Position numbers and translations under genes: made by a program
Source: Macrobrachium rosenbergii
Taxonomy: Eukaryota > Arthropoda > Malacostraca > Decapoda > Palaemonidae
Length of the DNA: 64,000 bases
Reading direction: 5' to 3'
Assembly (NCBI RefSeq): GCF_040412425.1
Contig: NC_089753.1
Coordinates: forward strand, 36,940,413 to 37,004,412
Shown here: one piece after another, positions 12,206 through 26,210 of the stretch
Numbering within the stretch: the first letter of the stretch is position 1
How the letters are laid out: every line of letters begins with the position of its first letter
The notes under the pieces: generated by a model
Seen by the model: only the letters and a program-made list of their open reading frames with translations
Told to the model about the DNA's origin: nothing
Database searches by the model: none

Positions 12206-15200
12206 TGCAAGTAGAAGGAAGGATATAATGAAGAAACTCTTTGATTCTTGAATTTATGAAATGAGGATTAGAGATTGGGGAGACATATCCTTAGGGTGCA
12301 ATGCCAAGTATAACATCTGGTATATAAGTACAGGGAAGCACTTACTACAGTGTTAAATTGAATCCAAGTGGGAAGTAAGATCTGAATCTTTCTTGAGGTC
12401 AAAAGCATCTGATTCTAAATTGTCAAGAAGTGTGAAGAGTCTTCAAAAGTGAGAACAGCAATCACGAATACTGCTAAGTATAGAACAGCATATATGTGCC
12501 ATATTAAAAACACTTAGCTTCTGTGAAGTAGTCTTAGCCAAGTATTTATTTCTAGGCCCAAATTGTTCATAGATTGGAGAGGTTCAATTTCCAAATTCTC
12601 AGACATTATTAGATGGAAGAAAGTGTGAGATGGATATGAGAATAAAGTTACCTGTAGGATTAAAATCAAGCATGTTTCTTCTGTATAGACCAAGGATTCC
12701 ATCCAGATGTACATTAATAGCATCATACAAAATTCAGAATAGGGTCAAATTCAGAGATGCTGTGTGAAGAGTAGATTGGGAAAGACAAGAAGGGACTTGA
12801 AGGTTAGTGAAGAAAAGAAGAAAGATTATGATGAAGAGGAGAAAAGTGTAAATGAGAGAGAAAAATTCCTATGACCACTAGATTGGGAGAGGGACAGATG
12901 TAGCAATGCAACTAACATCCACAATATACAGTGCCATGAAATTTTAAAGTAATATAGGCATTTCATACAAAATTTATAGGATTCTGGGTGTTAATTGTTT
13001 TGTTAGTATAGTACCAATGGCTTATTGATATTTGACGATTATGTGACTGGGTGACTATGTTGAGTATTTCTCGAGAGACACCTCTGAATGTATGGAGGGT
13101 CTTTTAGATAGGAGGATATAATTTTATATTTATTGGAGGTGAGAGTCTTTTCTCTCAAACAAGCGCTTTTTCTGTGCCTTCACACATGCATACACTTGTA
13201 TTTCATTTATATTTTGTATAGCCCTGAATCATTTAACCGTTGGTGTTGTGTGTGACTTTGAGGATTTATTCTCCCAATCTTAATAATCTCACAATTGAGA
13301 TTTATGTAACTTTAATGTGGCTATTTCCATCTTATTGTATACTTGTGTACTGTACTAGTTTATTGGCAGAAAGTATTTATTGATGTATTATTTTTTGTAT
13401 TGCATTTGTTCTGCTAGTTACCTATGGTTAAAAATCACTTAATGCATATGAATTGATATTTAAGTACATCAGAGCTACTGGGAAATAGACTGTGTATTGC
13501 CATTGTAAAATTTATTGAAAAACATGTCATGATAGAGACGTGCAATTTTGATTGACAGATCAATAGAGATTTGTTGCAAGTGAGTAAAAAGCCCTGTTCA
13601 TACTACAGTATAAACCACGGTTTTACAGTGCTTATTTTGCCAGTCTAAGCAGCTGAACCAAGTTTTGAATTACAAACTGAAAGGTTAACTAGGAGAATGA
13701 CGTACTCCTCAGTGAAAGGTTTCCCTCTCTGTCTTGCTAGCTCCTTTCAGTTCTTTGCTTGGGTTAGGGCTAGACAGATGTCTACTTTTAATCTTTACTC
13801 CTTTCAGTCCTTTCCGTGATGTTTTAACCTTATGTACATGTAATTTCAGTATTTGGGTTACTCACCATTTGATCACTTGTCTCATATGTCTGTGAATTTT
13901 CTGGTTTTATGTTACATACATCTGAACAGCAGGTATTGCCTGACAGTAAGTACCCTAACTGATTTCTTTATTGTGAATGGTGTGTTTTTGCAGAATTTTA
14001 ATTCTCCTTCCTTTGGTAGGTACTAGCAAAGGTTCCCAGGGTCACTGTATGTCCATTTCTTGTATTTACTCAATAACTTGTAGGATGGTTATTAGTTTTA
14101 AATGGTATTTAATGCATAGCATGTATTCAACTTGTTCTTTGCAGTTTTTGTGGAAGTTCTTGTGTTTTGCAGCTAAAATTGGATCTTTAGTGTTGTTTTG
14201 GGATTTCAGGATTTAGACTGTATGGTATGTTTTTTAAAGTGCGAAATAATAATGATGATAATATTGTTTATAATTGAAATTGAAACCTAAGAGCAAATGT
14301 ATAGCCATGGTTGTCGTCATCCATTAAAAAAGGCGGACATGTTAGGTATCTGTATCTGCCCAACTTTGAAGGAAGTGGTGCACTTCAGTGTGCTTAATGC
14401 AATAGATTCCTGACAATGGAGCGAATTCTGGTGCACTGCCCAAGACATTTAGATTTACAGTAGAGGTGTATTTTGATTAGAAATTTTGGTGTTCTTGGAG
14501 AAGTAGGTTATTTTGATACTTTCACCTCAATTTTTTTTAAATCAGAATGTCAGTAATGTTTTAGAAGATAGTAATCTGACATACATTCTGTATTTTTAGA
14601 CTCTTACATCTTACCAGCAGTCTTGCTCGTAATACTTTTCTTTTTATCTTTCAATATGATGATTAACGGCCGGCCTTACCAAGTGCCTGGACTTTGTCAT
14701 GTATTCTGCTAAATCAGATGTTGATATCAAGTTAGTGGTTGTTTTCAGTGTTGTCTTGAATAAGCAGCCAGGTCATCTCCAACTTGTATGAGGACATTTA
14801 TTTTGAGATTCCTTGTAGTCGCATGCCTTCTTCCACCTTTGAACATTATGATTGGAACTAAAAACATTGGTCTTAGATCAGGATTTAGGTCTTAGATCAG
14901 GATTTAGCTTTGGGGTTTAAGGATTTACACTGTACGGGGAATGCAAATTTTGGTGGGCAACAAGTAAATGCTAGATAAGTTGCTGAACCATGGGTGAGAG
15001 CCAGACACCTAAGACTGTCATCGTCTGTGCCTGGTGAGACCAGTATGAGAGTGTGAAAGCATACCTTTTAGTTCCAGTTTGAGGTTGATGATCAGTAGCT
15101 CAACTTCTCTAGGCTTTTTATGAACAGCAGTGGTTTAAAGGATCAACTACATATGCTCTGTTATGGATAGAGCAGCATTGTTATTGTAATTTGAAGATTT

Positions 15201-18200
15201 TGAGCCTTGAATATTAGAATAACTGTGGTGGAAATGTATATACTTTCATTTCTCCAATAAAAGCTGGAATGAAAGGTGAACAAATAATGTCAAGACCAGG
15301 AACTGAAAAGATCGGTCATAGTGTTGCTGGTACTGCTTTGCTACAGCCTTGGTCTAGGTCCTCATGCTCAAGAGTGCATTGATACATGAGAAAAGCTGTT
15401 ATGTCACCAGCTTCCAGTGTAGAAGATGGGATCTAGGCAAAAGCCATACAGTTGTAAGTTTTACTGATATGAGGGTAGACTCCTGTGAGCATATGCACTG
15501 CAGGCGCAAGCAAACACCAAGGAGTCTTGGCAAAATGGATATCTTCACTTCCTGGTTTGGGGCTGGATTAATCATTTTGTTGACCAATACTAACAACTAA
15601 ATTGTAATTCAGGACATGGTCTAACCCTCTAGATCAGGCAAAGTAGGCATTGGAAAACATTGTTTCAAATCTATGAATCATTAAGATTTATTGAAGATTT
15701 TTGTACCTGTAGTTAAGCATTCATAATTAATAACCTCTTTAGTAGCTGCATAAGCAACTTTATAAATAAACTGTAAACGTTAAGTTGATGTATGGGTCAT
15801 AAAACAATGAAAATGTAAGTAATTGTGGTGTGATTATTTTCTTATTTTTTGAAAGCCACATACAACTGCCAGACAGGCCAATCCCATTTTACAAATTTAG
15901 AAACTGAAGTAATGAAAAATTTATTGTAATTTTTAAAGTCTGTATGATTGCTATGGCTATGTTGATAAAACTGAAGATTAAATGAAGGGAATGTGCATTT
16001 CAAGAGTAAAATTCTCATTAAGTGATTTTAATGATAAGAGTAGAGTTGATTTTGAACTCTTCCATAAAGGTAAGTCAATAACAAGCAGAACATTGCTTTA
16101 ATTTTGAGATTGTCTTTCTGCCCCATGTTTAAAGTGCATTGGAAGGAGTATTTCATCCCAAGGAATTTTTAATATACAGGTCTTTTATTGACAATGAATT
16201 TTTTGGGTTAGTGAAATGAAATATTAATTAACTTACTTAGGCCAATTGGTTATATATACATATGTCGTGGTGGTAAAGTTAGTAGTAGTGCTTGAGAAAG
16301 TTCTCAGAAATAGTCGAGTGAATGCATCTTATCAGTTCAACATTAGAGAAAATTTATATTTATAGTATTGTTATATATATTGCTGAATATGTACTTGTGT
16401 CCTCTTCTTCTATATGTTCATTCCATCACACCAACACGTTTGTGTGGGTCCTCACTATTGCTACTTTGTGTTAGCAAAAGGAAAATTGTTGGGTGCCAGT
16501 TATCTCATTGGTTCGGTTTCTTCACCTTGTTACCTGTGGTCTCACCGGGAATTGCATCTTGAGGGCAATAAGAATCTTCTGAAAATATTAAATAAAAAGT
16601 AAGGGGACTATTCTGAAGTTTTTTATACTTGGGTCAATTTGGAATCGTATGTGGATAGCCATATCCTTTAGCACGCTAGCATTCGAGCTCAGCCTTCCTG
16701 ACGTAGCACTGAGAAGATCCTGTGCTCCGAGCCAGGATGAAACTTAAGAATTGTTCTTCTGGTGTGGTCCGACTCACCAGTGTGCTAGTTGCATTATTCT
16801 TTCAGTTAAGGCTCAATATTTAGGATTGTTGACCATGATATGAATATCAGATATTGTGATTGTACTGTTAATAATGCGTATCAGTTGCTACAGCAGTGTT
16901 TGTGTTTAAACAATTGATGATGATTATAAATGCAGTAGTGGTTAAAAGTATATGTTAACTTGTTGTACTGCAAGCAAAAATATCATTGGTATTAGTGAAG
17001 CTCCAGATATTGTAATATAGCAAAATATTTTTATCATTGTAATACAAAGTTCTGTTATTGCATAGCAATTGCAGAATATGTTTTTATCTTAACAACATGA
17101 GTATATCTTGATCTGGTAGCTGAAGATAACACCCCTGGTGCTATTATATGAATTGCTTGGAATGCAAATGCAGTATAGTTGCTGTGGTGTAAATTGCTTT
17201 TTAATTTTTTTTGGTGTATTGTGTGGGCAAAGGTTTGGTGGTTCATATAATAGTTTTTTGTACTGGTAATCTGAATAAAGGTGGCCTTAATATTGAGTGC
17301 ATAACTGGAAGGAACTTGTGATGTGTGTACATTTGATCTTACCAGTTTGACTTTAAAATGAGAAATGTTGATGAATACTGTTCTGTTATTTGTAACGAGG
17401 TAATAAACTTATTTCACGTGTAAATTTTTTTTGTCATTATAATCCCTTTCACTTTCATAATTCATAAATCTCTTTTGGGGACTCTTGTCGTTGCCTTTTA
17501 GTTCAGAAATTGAAGGAGTGAAGATGTTGAGGAAAAATGGTAATTTTTGGGAAAGTGTGTTTGGTAAATGCTTTAAAACTATACAGTAATTCTTTTCTGC
17601 AATAGTGTGATGGAATTTCAAGTTTATTGCATTTATAAAGCATCACATTAGGAAGGTCTAAAGGATGTGTTATTAAATCCAGCCTTTTTAACTAGTGAAA
17701 CATGGTGCCTTTGTTATATAGCTTGAAGCATTGGGAATAGGCGTAGGATAGGAGATAATGGGTTAATAAGCTTTACCCAGCCAGTGGTCCAGGTTTGGAG
17801 GAGTAGAGAGGTGAAATATACAGTAGCAATAACTTTAAAGGAATTTATTTTATATCAGAAAGAGGTTTTCATTCACAGATCCAGGGAGGTGATGCTTTAT
17901 TTGGTTTTCATTTCAGGAATTGCAAGGTTTGCTGTAAGTTGATGGTCTTGCTAAGAAATATAGTTTCTGTGAGTGAAATGGCATTTTTTTTTTTTTAGAC
18001 AATGTTTATTGTTAGCCATTGGTCGTTTCTTTTTGGTGAAATGGCAGTGTTAGTGGAAAAATTTGTTGTTTCTTTTAGTGTTACGACAGCTTTTGATTAA
18101 GGGTAGAGAGTTGTTTTTGTTGAAGTAAAAGAGTAAGAGATGGTAAAAGAAACTTCTGTTCATAGGATCAAGTGAGGACTTAGTAGGAGAATAGGTTTCG

Positions 18201-18729
18201 TTTATTGCAGATCGTAATGATATTCAGACTCTGTCTCTGGTAATTAAGCACATAAATAACTTTCTTTGTGGGAATACCCAAAATTATTGTCCTTATTAAG
18301 ATAGACCAGTTGTAAATGTACTTGACCGCTGCCTTTCCAATCTACATTAATTTTTTCCTGGTAATGGGAGAATGTGTGGCTTAGAAAAGATTACTAAGCC
18401 CCAGCATTAACTGGTAGTCCAGTTAGCATTTTAGCCACCACCACAGCAATGTCAAGAAATCCTATAGTTTTTGGAAGACAAATAGATGTTTTTGTCTACA
18501 TATGGATAATTGTTAAGTTTATTGCAAAATCTTTCAGACTCTGATGCGGGAAAACTATGAAATTCAGTGAATAAGTTGAGTTATTGTTTTGGGAAATTTG
18601 TAGTGAAATGTGATGACATTGCACTGTATTTTGAGTTAATGCATTTTTGAATCTTAGATTTTCAAATTTTTATTTGCAACGTACCTTATCGTTCGCTTGT
18701 AATTATTCTTACATGACTTTATATATCTA
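12206..18729. other. Long presumed intron, no gene seen
   Basis: About 6.5 kb of AT-rich sequence without a supportable gene on either strand. A short direct duplication of GTCTTAGATCAGGATTTAG lies near 14.87-14.91 kb. No transposon termini were recognised. Confidence 0.4.
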
Positions 18730-18794
18730 CACCACAGAGGAGAAATGAAACGCAGTGTAGATCTACAACCATGTTTCATTTCTTCCCTGTGGTG
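18730..18794 (+). other. Hairpin resembling a microRNA precursor (candidate)
   Basis: Two 22-nt arms (18730-18751 and 18773-18794) pair with 20 Watson-Crick pairs, one G-U and one mismatch across a 21-nt loop. Weaker pairing continues below the stem. Arm length and loop size fit an animal pre-miRNA, but I do not recognise the mature sequence and there is no expression evidence. A decayed short inverted-repeat transposon would look the same. Confidence 0.3.
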
Positions 18795-19084
18795 TGGGAT
18801 ACATACCATTTGAGATATGATGGGATGAGAGCCAAAATTCCAATTATTTCCTTCAGGTCCATTGCTATAAAAAAATTTTTGGGGTGTCTATGAGTGACGT
18901 CTAGTTGCTAATTCAAAAGTGAAGTGAAGTGATGTACAGGTTGAACTCATTCTCACTCACTTTTGTTTTTATGATAAATCAAAGCTTAATGACAACTTTT
19001 CATAATCATGTGTTTGCAGTTCATGTTTTTAAATTTTCTTTATCACGTTGATGTTTAGTACAAAAGTGTTGCTGCTTTATCAAG

Positions 19085-19385
19085 TACAGGCATTCCCTGG
19101 TTATTGGTGGCGGTTCTGTTCTGATGGCGTGACGATAACCAAAAATTGCCGATAACCGAGAATCTGGGATTTTCGGTGCTTTTTTCAGGAATTTTTGGCA
19201 CTTACCAGCGTCGAAAGTCGCCAATTTTCAGTTATTGGCGCCTCTGTTAGGTATGTATTGGCACAATACCCAGTTATCGGCTCCGATAAGTGGACATCAG
19301 TGATTTTTGGCGCCAAAAATTGCAGATTTACGTCACTAGACAAGCCCCGTAAAACTAGATCACCAATAACCAGGGACTATCTGTA
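19085..19385. mobile_element. Palindromic MITE, copy 1
   Basis: A 301-bp element running from TACAGGCATTCCCTGG to CCAGGGACTATCTGTA, flanked by TA. The interior is rich in repeated short blocks of the form CCGATAACC / GGTTATCGG and can fold back on itself. The same block order is found in five other copies in this window. No transposase is encoded. The TA target and CAG...CTG ends fit the Tc1/mariner/pogo group. Open frames across it (for example on the + strand from 19195) are recurrent by-products in several copies. Confidence 0.85.
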
Positions 19386-22300
19386 CTTACATATTTCTTA
19401 GCCATCTCCAGAGTTAGTGACTTTTTCCTCTTGAGCTGCTTCCCCTAACTGGATGCCTCTTGAGAAAGGACTTATACAGTGATCACTGCTACTTCATAAT
19501 TTAATTGCTGAATTGTGGATGGTACCTGTATTGAGAACTTCCACAACATTAGCCTCTTTGTACACCTACTCAGAAGGCTTTCCAGTAGCGTTTTGAACAC
19601 TTCGTACTTAGTATTTAGCATTCACCTTCAAGTGTATCTTGCATTCACTCTGGCTTCCTGAATGTTAAGGTCCCTCATTTCCAAATCCTCTTTCGTGATA
19701 CTTATCCATCTCTTTCTAGGTCTTCATCTCTTCCTCCCTCCCAGTACATCTGAATTTTACACTCTTCACCAACCTATCTTCCATTCTTTGCTCATGATCA
19801 AACCTCAAAACCCTGATCCATCCTTTCACGTGCACTAGTCTTTTTACCCTTATAAGTATCTCCTATGCCACTTATACTATGGAAACATTTCATCTCTACA
19901 GATCCACCATTTTATTTTTATGTGTTTTTAACATCCACAATTGACTTTCATAATGATGAGTTAGCTCAGCAATCCTTTCATACATTGATAGAATAGGGAT
20001 GGATTGGTTTATAAAGGTTGAAAGTTGAACAAGTGGATTAAAAGTAAATTTGAAAACAGTGTTGCTGTGGCTGAAGGGATGCTGCAAAAATCCTTTAGTA
20101 TTGTCTCTAGTGTGATGCTTAAGGCACACTAGTCAGCACATTTAAATAGTTCCAAAAGAAAGAACTTCAGTATACAGTGTGGTTTCTTTGGAAGACCTTG
20201 TAATGTGTAATGTGTCTTTTCTGAGATAAAAAGGCACATTCACTCCATGTCCATTTATCTTATATTTTGGTTATCGATTTCAAGACGAGCTTGTACATGC
20301 CTTTTATTTTCTGATTGTAATGCTCACTTTTGAATTCAATTATTGCTTGCGTCTTCTTGGGATTATGAGATAAGGATATGATTTTTTTAGAAGCCAAGAC
20401 CAGTGAAAAAGGTGACCTGGTGCTCTTATCTAGTCCAGACCTGATTAAATGAAAAGTAAAGGAAAGGGGTTTAACAGGGTGGGGATTGATCCTGAAAGAA
20501 AAGATAGGTATGTCCCCTAGAGTAAGAAAGCTTAAAGAAGCAGTAGCTCAATCACTGAACCTTGCAGTTTTATGACTAATGAATTCTGCACAGGTAAAGT
20601 GGGATTAAGTGGTTTATGGATATTACAGCGTCACTTGAAAAAGCAGCAACCCTTCCTTTTAACTTGGTGGAAGAGAGACCAAAATAGTGCTATAGAGATG
20701 AGAGAGAAGTCACCTTGTGTCAGAGAAGAAAAGAATTGATAGTTGACAAGAGTGTGGAGTCATTTAACGAATAGTTCAGTAAACATGATCCACCCCAAGT
20801 ATAAGAACATTTACTCTAAGTGGGGACAGCTAAGTAACATAAAGCTTTGTTTTTTTCCTTTGAGCAAATTCTAATGGAATAGGCAACCTAATGTCTTGTC
20901 TTTGCTGATACCTGAAGAAAACAAGAAAGAAAAGAGAGGGAAAATGTGGAACTTGGGAAGAAAGTTTATCGGTCAAGAAGCTAATTCCAAAGCTTGGCAG
21001 TAGATGGAACAAAACAAACGCAGAATTGTGCAATCGAAGGATTACTATTTCTACAGAAAATATGTGAAGAGGTTGCTGAAAAGGAGGATGATTTCTCCCT
21101 GTGAACACAGAGAGAGAGAGAGAGAGAGAGTGGTTGTGTGTCAGAATGCAGTAATATTAGTGAAGGATTGGTTAAAATGGGTCAGGTATGTGAAGAAACT
21201 GTCTTGAAGGTAATGGATTTGACTTGAAGTTATAGGATCCCCAGTCAAATTAGCACTTAACCTTTATAGTAGATGATGAAAGGATGATAGGAGGATTAAT
21301 GTAAAAAAAAGGGAAGAGGGCTGGGGGATGAATGTGTTGAAATATGGAAGGCTGAAATAGCAATATGTAGATTGTGGAAAAGTTTAGGCTGAAGAAAGTC
21401 AGATAGAATGTGAAGAGAGTAGGTGAAAGAACAGATCCCTGAGGAACTCCAGTGGTGAAGTGAAATGGAACAGGTGTTCGGTCAACAGTAAAAAATATTC
21501 AATGATAGGATAAATATTACAAAAGATCAGTAATACAGGAAAGGTCACCTAAAGGAAGCGATACTGATAAACCAGTTGACAACCACAGTAGGGCCACAGT
21601 AGATGAATTAGAGTGATCATCCTTTTGTAGGGATCAGCTAGATCAAAGCTTGGTTCTGGGAGGAGGGATAAATGCAGGCTTTTAGAGATAGGCAGAAAAA
21701 AAAAAAAACACAGGAGCCACTTCATTTGCAACTCCTCTAGGAAATTGGCAGGATGACAATCTAAGCTAGATACCTTGTCAATCCTTAAAGATACAAGACC
21801 CCTACAGATCTTATAAATAAAGACTTTCATTCAGGACAGGATTAGATGGTAGTGTAGATGAATCAGGGTTACTAAAATCTGTTAGAAGAATTAGCTAAAA
21901 ATTGAACTTGAATTTCCTTTTCATTAGTAAAAATGTAGATCCATCAGGATTGGAGAGAGGGAAAAAGTTAGTCTTGCTGAAGCTGATACATTTATTATAA
22001 AAAGCAGATTTTTTTTTTTTTAGATAGCGGAACGACCAATGGTGCCTGGTTTATTTTTAGTATAGTAGAAGAGAAATTCTTCCTTTGAATTAGTTGTACA
22101 GTACAGTGATCCTTAGCAGACAAAAGACTCATGAAGAGCAAAGGGAGGAGAGGCTAGGAACGACCTGAGTACTTGTGCTTTAATCAAATGGGTGAGAAGA
22201 AAAATTATAGCAGAAGAAGGGATAGATGCCTTAGGCAGCTGAGGTTAAACCTCCCCAACATTCAGGAACACAAGGTCAGTGGTTCGGCTACCAGAGCAAC

Positions 22301-22997
22301 AGTCCACACATTGAAAGTAGAGGGTAAGGGTGCTTGTGTAAGCATGTAAACTCTTTTATAAAGTTGCAAAGCTAATGATGCCAAAGCTGAAGATGACTAA
22401 TAAAGATGGCATATAAAGAATACAATACTTTCTAGATATCGATTTGATAGTTTGAACTATTTAATCTTCAAGGCAAAAATGAAGAAGCCCAGGTAACATA
22501 GATGTCATTAGAAGGGAGAACTTGTTGGATATCATGAAACATAACTGATGAACTTTATAAACAAATCATACAGGAAAGTGTTACTGTGAATTCTTTATTT
22601 CCCCAGTTGGCTCTTGAACATATTTTGTACTTTTCTTTTTATTGGTAGATTGTGTGCAGTTTTTTGCTGGAAATTACATGATCAGGAAACATCCTTTATA
22701 TGTTAATTGTTTTATGTTAGATGTTGTGATTTACTAAGGTTGAGGCTCTCAACTTGTGTATTACAGTTAAAGCTGTATAGTAACTTTTGTAAGATTTGTT
22801 TTGTCTCAAAATTATAGGAATTTATTTGATATTGTAAGCATTTTTTATCTTCCCACCCATTGTCATCTCGAAAACAGTGTGGTGTATAAAAGTTATTCAT
22901 CTCTGGAACAGCTGTACTTTAGTAAAGCAAACCAAAATATTATTGTAAGGACTTTTGGTTGTATTGCTTACTTATGTCACCACCCAAACTTCTACAG
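19386..22997. other. Presumed intron, no gene seen
   Basis: No supportable gene. A short (GA)11 tract lies at 21109-21130. The purine-rich part between about 20.4 and 22.4 kb could be an old retroelement, but no motif is visible. The last 30 bases form the splice acceptor of zinc-finger exon A. Confidence 0.4.
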
Positions 22998-23363
22998 GCT
23001 GGAAGAGATAAAAGTGTCAAGACACTTCAAGACTATGGAAGTTCCGCTCTGGCTAGCATGGGCTCCTCTGCCCCCTGCAGACTTCATCAGTGCCCTTACT
23101 GCTCTTATGTCTCGGACAGGAAGAATAATTTAATTGTCCACATCCGTACTCATACAGGGGAGAAACCTTATCAGTGTCCATATTGTCCATCTCGGTTTAT
23201 ACAGAAAGTCACTTTAGACAACCATATTCGCACTCATACAGGAGAAAGACCTTTCATTTGCTCCATTTGCAACCAGTCGTTTACTCGAAGTTATCTGTTG
23301 AAGAGCCACATGGTGTCAGCCCATCAAGATAGTGCTCAGTTGTCAGAGTCCGAATCCGGCTGA
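22998..23363 (+). CDS. C2H2 zinc-finger terminal exon A (three fingers)
   Basis: The exon starts after the acceptor AACTTCTACAG (phase 0) and runs 121 codons to a TGA at 23361-23363. A linker of about 30 residues is followed by three C2H2 fingers. Finger 1 is CPYC-X12-HIRTH, finger 2 CPYC-X12-HIRTH, and finger 3 CSIC-X12-H-X4-H. They are joined by the canonical linkers THTGEKPY and THTGERPF. Helix positions -1/2/3/6 read R-N-N-V, Q-V-T-N and R-Y-L-S. A Ser/Glu-rich tail (LSESESG) follows. An AATAAA lies at 23852-23857. The protein would bind DNA in the nucleus as the C-terminal isoform tail of a larger factor, by analogy with arthropod BTB-ZF genes. An independent start codon is not needed. 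Upstream in-frame sequence is intron. Confidence 0.85.
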   Translation, partial: AGRDKSVKTLQDYGSSALASMGSSAPCRLHQCPYCSYVSDRKNNLIVHIRTHTGEKPYQCPYCPSRFIQKVTLDNHIRTHTGERPFICSICNQSFTRSYLLKSHMVSAHQDSAQLSESESG

Positions 23364-24270
23364 ATGTGTTAAGATCTTGTTTGGGATTACTGTATTGTGT
23401 CCACGTAAGTGACATACTCTGATTGGTGTTGCGCATATATAATTTTTACGAGTGATTTTTATTAGTTTTGTGAATTTTGTTCTTCAAGACTTCATTATAT
23501 TGGTGTCTATAAATTTTAGTAGTCGTGGTGTAATGTTTCAGTATTGCTTAATTTTGGTGTATTAATTTTTTTGAATTTTTTTTGTCAAAGTACTTTATGA
23601 ATTTGAGAATTTAAATCTGTCATCGTATGGGCTTTGTTGTGAAAGTTTGATTTGTGGTTTTAAACAATTTTTCATTTTAAATACTGCATCCAAATTTTTC
23701 AATGAATAGATTGTTAGGGCATCGAAGTGCTCTCTCACTACTCAGCCATTTTTATTGATTGTCATAGTTTTGGAAGATCATTAAAGTAAGTATTAGTTTT
23801 GTAATAGATTTGTTTGAATAGATTAACTTTTATCCTGAAAGCTTTACTTCTAATAAAAGTATGGATAACAGCATTTAGATTGAAGTACCTAGCAAAATTA
23901 AAGTTGGAATGAGTTAATGTATTTTGAAACCCTTTACTTAATAATTGTTTTATATATATTTTTTTTTTGTTCCTTGAGGGGATTTTTGCTACGCAGTAAA
24001 TTTTTTCACGTTACATTTTGCTAGTTTTATGTAAGAGTTTCAGTATTTTGTTTTAAAGTTTTATTGGAAGATTTACCTGGAGATGAGAAATAATACTCTT
24101 TTTGAGTAGTAGAGTGGCTAGTATGTCACATTGAGTAGGCAACATGTACTGTCTATAATAAAACTTTAATTTTTTTTTGGGGGGGGGTGTCTGTAAACAA
24201 ATTTACACACAAACTAGGAACTGTTGGGCAAGGAAGAGCACATCTGGAAGTGAATTATGAAATACTTAGG
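23364..24270 (+). other. Probable 3' UTR of exon A and intron
   Basis: AT-rich sequence after the stop codon of exon A. AATAAA signals occur at 23852-23857 and again near 24157. No other feature is seen. Confidence 0.45.
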
Positions 24271-24465
24271 AAATAAGATAGTAGTCTGCAAAGAATACTG
24301 CAGTAGTCTGCAGGGAATACTGTTGGAGTACCAGGAAATAAGATAGTAGTCTGCAAAGAATACTGCAGTAGTCTGCAGGGAATACTGTCGGAGTACCAGG
24401 AAATAAGATAGTAGTCTGCAAAGAATACTGCAGTAGTCTGCAGGGAATACTGTCGGAGTACCATT
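24271..24465. repeat. 65-bp tandem repeat, three copies
   Basis: Units start at 24271, 24336 and 24401 and are nearly identical. Each unit contains two internal copies of GTAGTCTGCA(AA/GG)GAATACTG, so the array arose by nested duplication. It is not a CRISPR because there are no spacers. Confidence 0.92.
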
Positions 24466-26210
24466 TTAAGTTCAGCAGTATAATTGCTTAGATACTTTAG
24501 CACCCGAATAGATATCATTTTTTGCTTGCAGTTTAACTGAAAGTTAAAGTAGGTACCTCGATAGGAAAAATGGAATGGTATGACTACTCAGTGTCAAATG
24601 TGGTAAGAGATCAAAAGCTAGTAGAGTGCGGGAGAGGGGACACTCACTCTGTGATTAATAGGCTTTTATGAAGAAACAAGTTTTGTGTAACAGAAGTGCT
24701 GTTTCCATCATCACAACCCCATTAATGATAAATTGCCTGAATAGCCGTATAATTGCAGGATAATGGAGAATTGAATACAAAAAAGGTCAGAAATCAAGCT
24801 CCTGTAATTCCAGCTGGGAATGCAATGGGCAAGCTAAACATTCGTGTGTATCCAGGAAACATATGAGCCTGAGTATTTGACTGAGAACTTATGAGCAGCA
24901 TGAGGCATGAAGAAGTGTACCCAAGATAGCCATGCCTCATCAGAATGCCAGCGAAAGGAGGATGCAAAAAAATTTTGTTGGTGAAGTTGCACGTTCTCAT
25001 CCGTTGGTAGCACAACCTGCTACAAAGTCATGAAGGAGAGCAGAATTCCCAAGTTTGCTGCAGATCATATGTGGTATATATAGTACTGAAGAGTCCCTTC
25101 TTTGTGGAATCCTTCATCTAGACTCCAGGAAACTTTCCTGCAGTTTTTCATGTATCATATATGATAGGACAGAGAATAATGCCCCACCAGAGAGAGAGTT
25201 ATAGGCAGGGGAGGGATAGCAAAAGGAGTGACTGCTTAGTGCAGAGCACAAGAAGGTAAAGGGCAAAGGAGAATAACATCAAGTAGAGATGATTCACGTA
25301 GAGTTTCATAGAGAGGCTGTATCTGGCTTTTCAGAACTAAGGCCAAATTCCAGCTGAATGCAGGAGTATTCCTTGACTATACCTACTGACAAACTAGGCC
25401 CACTTTTCCAATTGAAGGTTAGTCATTGAAATCTTGCATGGTGTCACGATTGCATGTCTGAAAAGTTTCTTTCTCTTTCTCTGAGTCCTTGTTAGATAAC
25501 CCCCACTTATAAATAATGAAAATTGAACAGTTCCAACCAGTCGTGGAACTTGTGAAAGCAGCTATTTAAGAAGTATTTTCTGAATGGAAGGACCCTTGTC
25601 CAGAAAGTTGGTGAACCACCCTTGTTTGGAACATAGAGCAGTGGTCATGCTGATGCTCAGCACCAGGCAACTTCACTATGACCTGCTGAAACAGGCCTAA
25701 AGGGGAAAGGCATAGACGCCCAACTTCTCCAACAGCTGTATTTCTCATCTGTCAGCTGGGTAGTGATAGGGAGAAAGATAAACTGGCAGTTGTGTTTCGT
25801 TGGCAAGGTGAATTGATCAAAGAATGGGTTCCCCAAAATTGCCTAAAAGCCATGTGAATGTTGATGTTCATTGGTTACTCCAATGGAATGACTTAAAATT
25901 ATTTGCTTAAGGCATCTGCTAGGCTGTTAGAATAAACACAGACACAAGATTTACATATCGTTTGTATGCCCACATGAAGATTTCTATGGCTAGTAAGCTC
26001 AGGGACTCTGGATATAGCCTTGGTTCTCCAAGTAAGTTGTGGTGGTCATAATGTCAGACATGGCTATAATTCTCTGTCCTTCCAATGATGTCATAAATGC
26101 TTAGAGACTTTTGAATAAGGAGTTGACATGAAAAAGCTGTTCCATGTGAGACCAAGAACCCTTTGCCCTAAGTTTAAGGAGAATGGAACCCTGGACCTGA
26201 GGAAATTCAG
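24466..26210. other. Presumed intron, no gene seen
   Basis: No supportable gene on either strand and no terminal repeats recognised. Confidence 0.4.

Noticed and set aside
24271..24465. CRISPR-like array
   Set aside because: Direct tandem copies without spacers, in a eukaryotic context.
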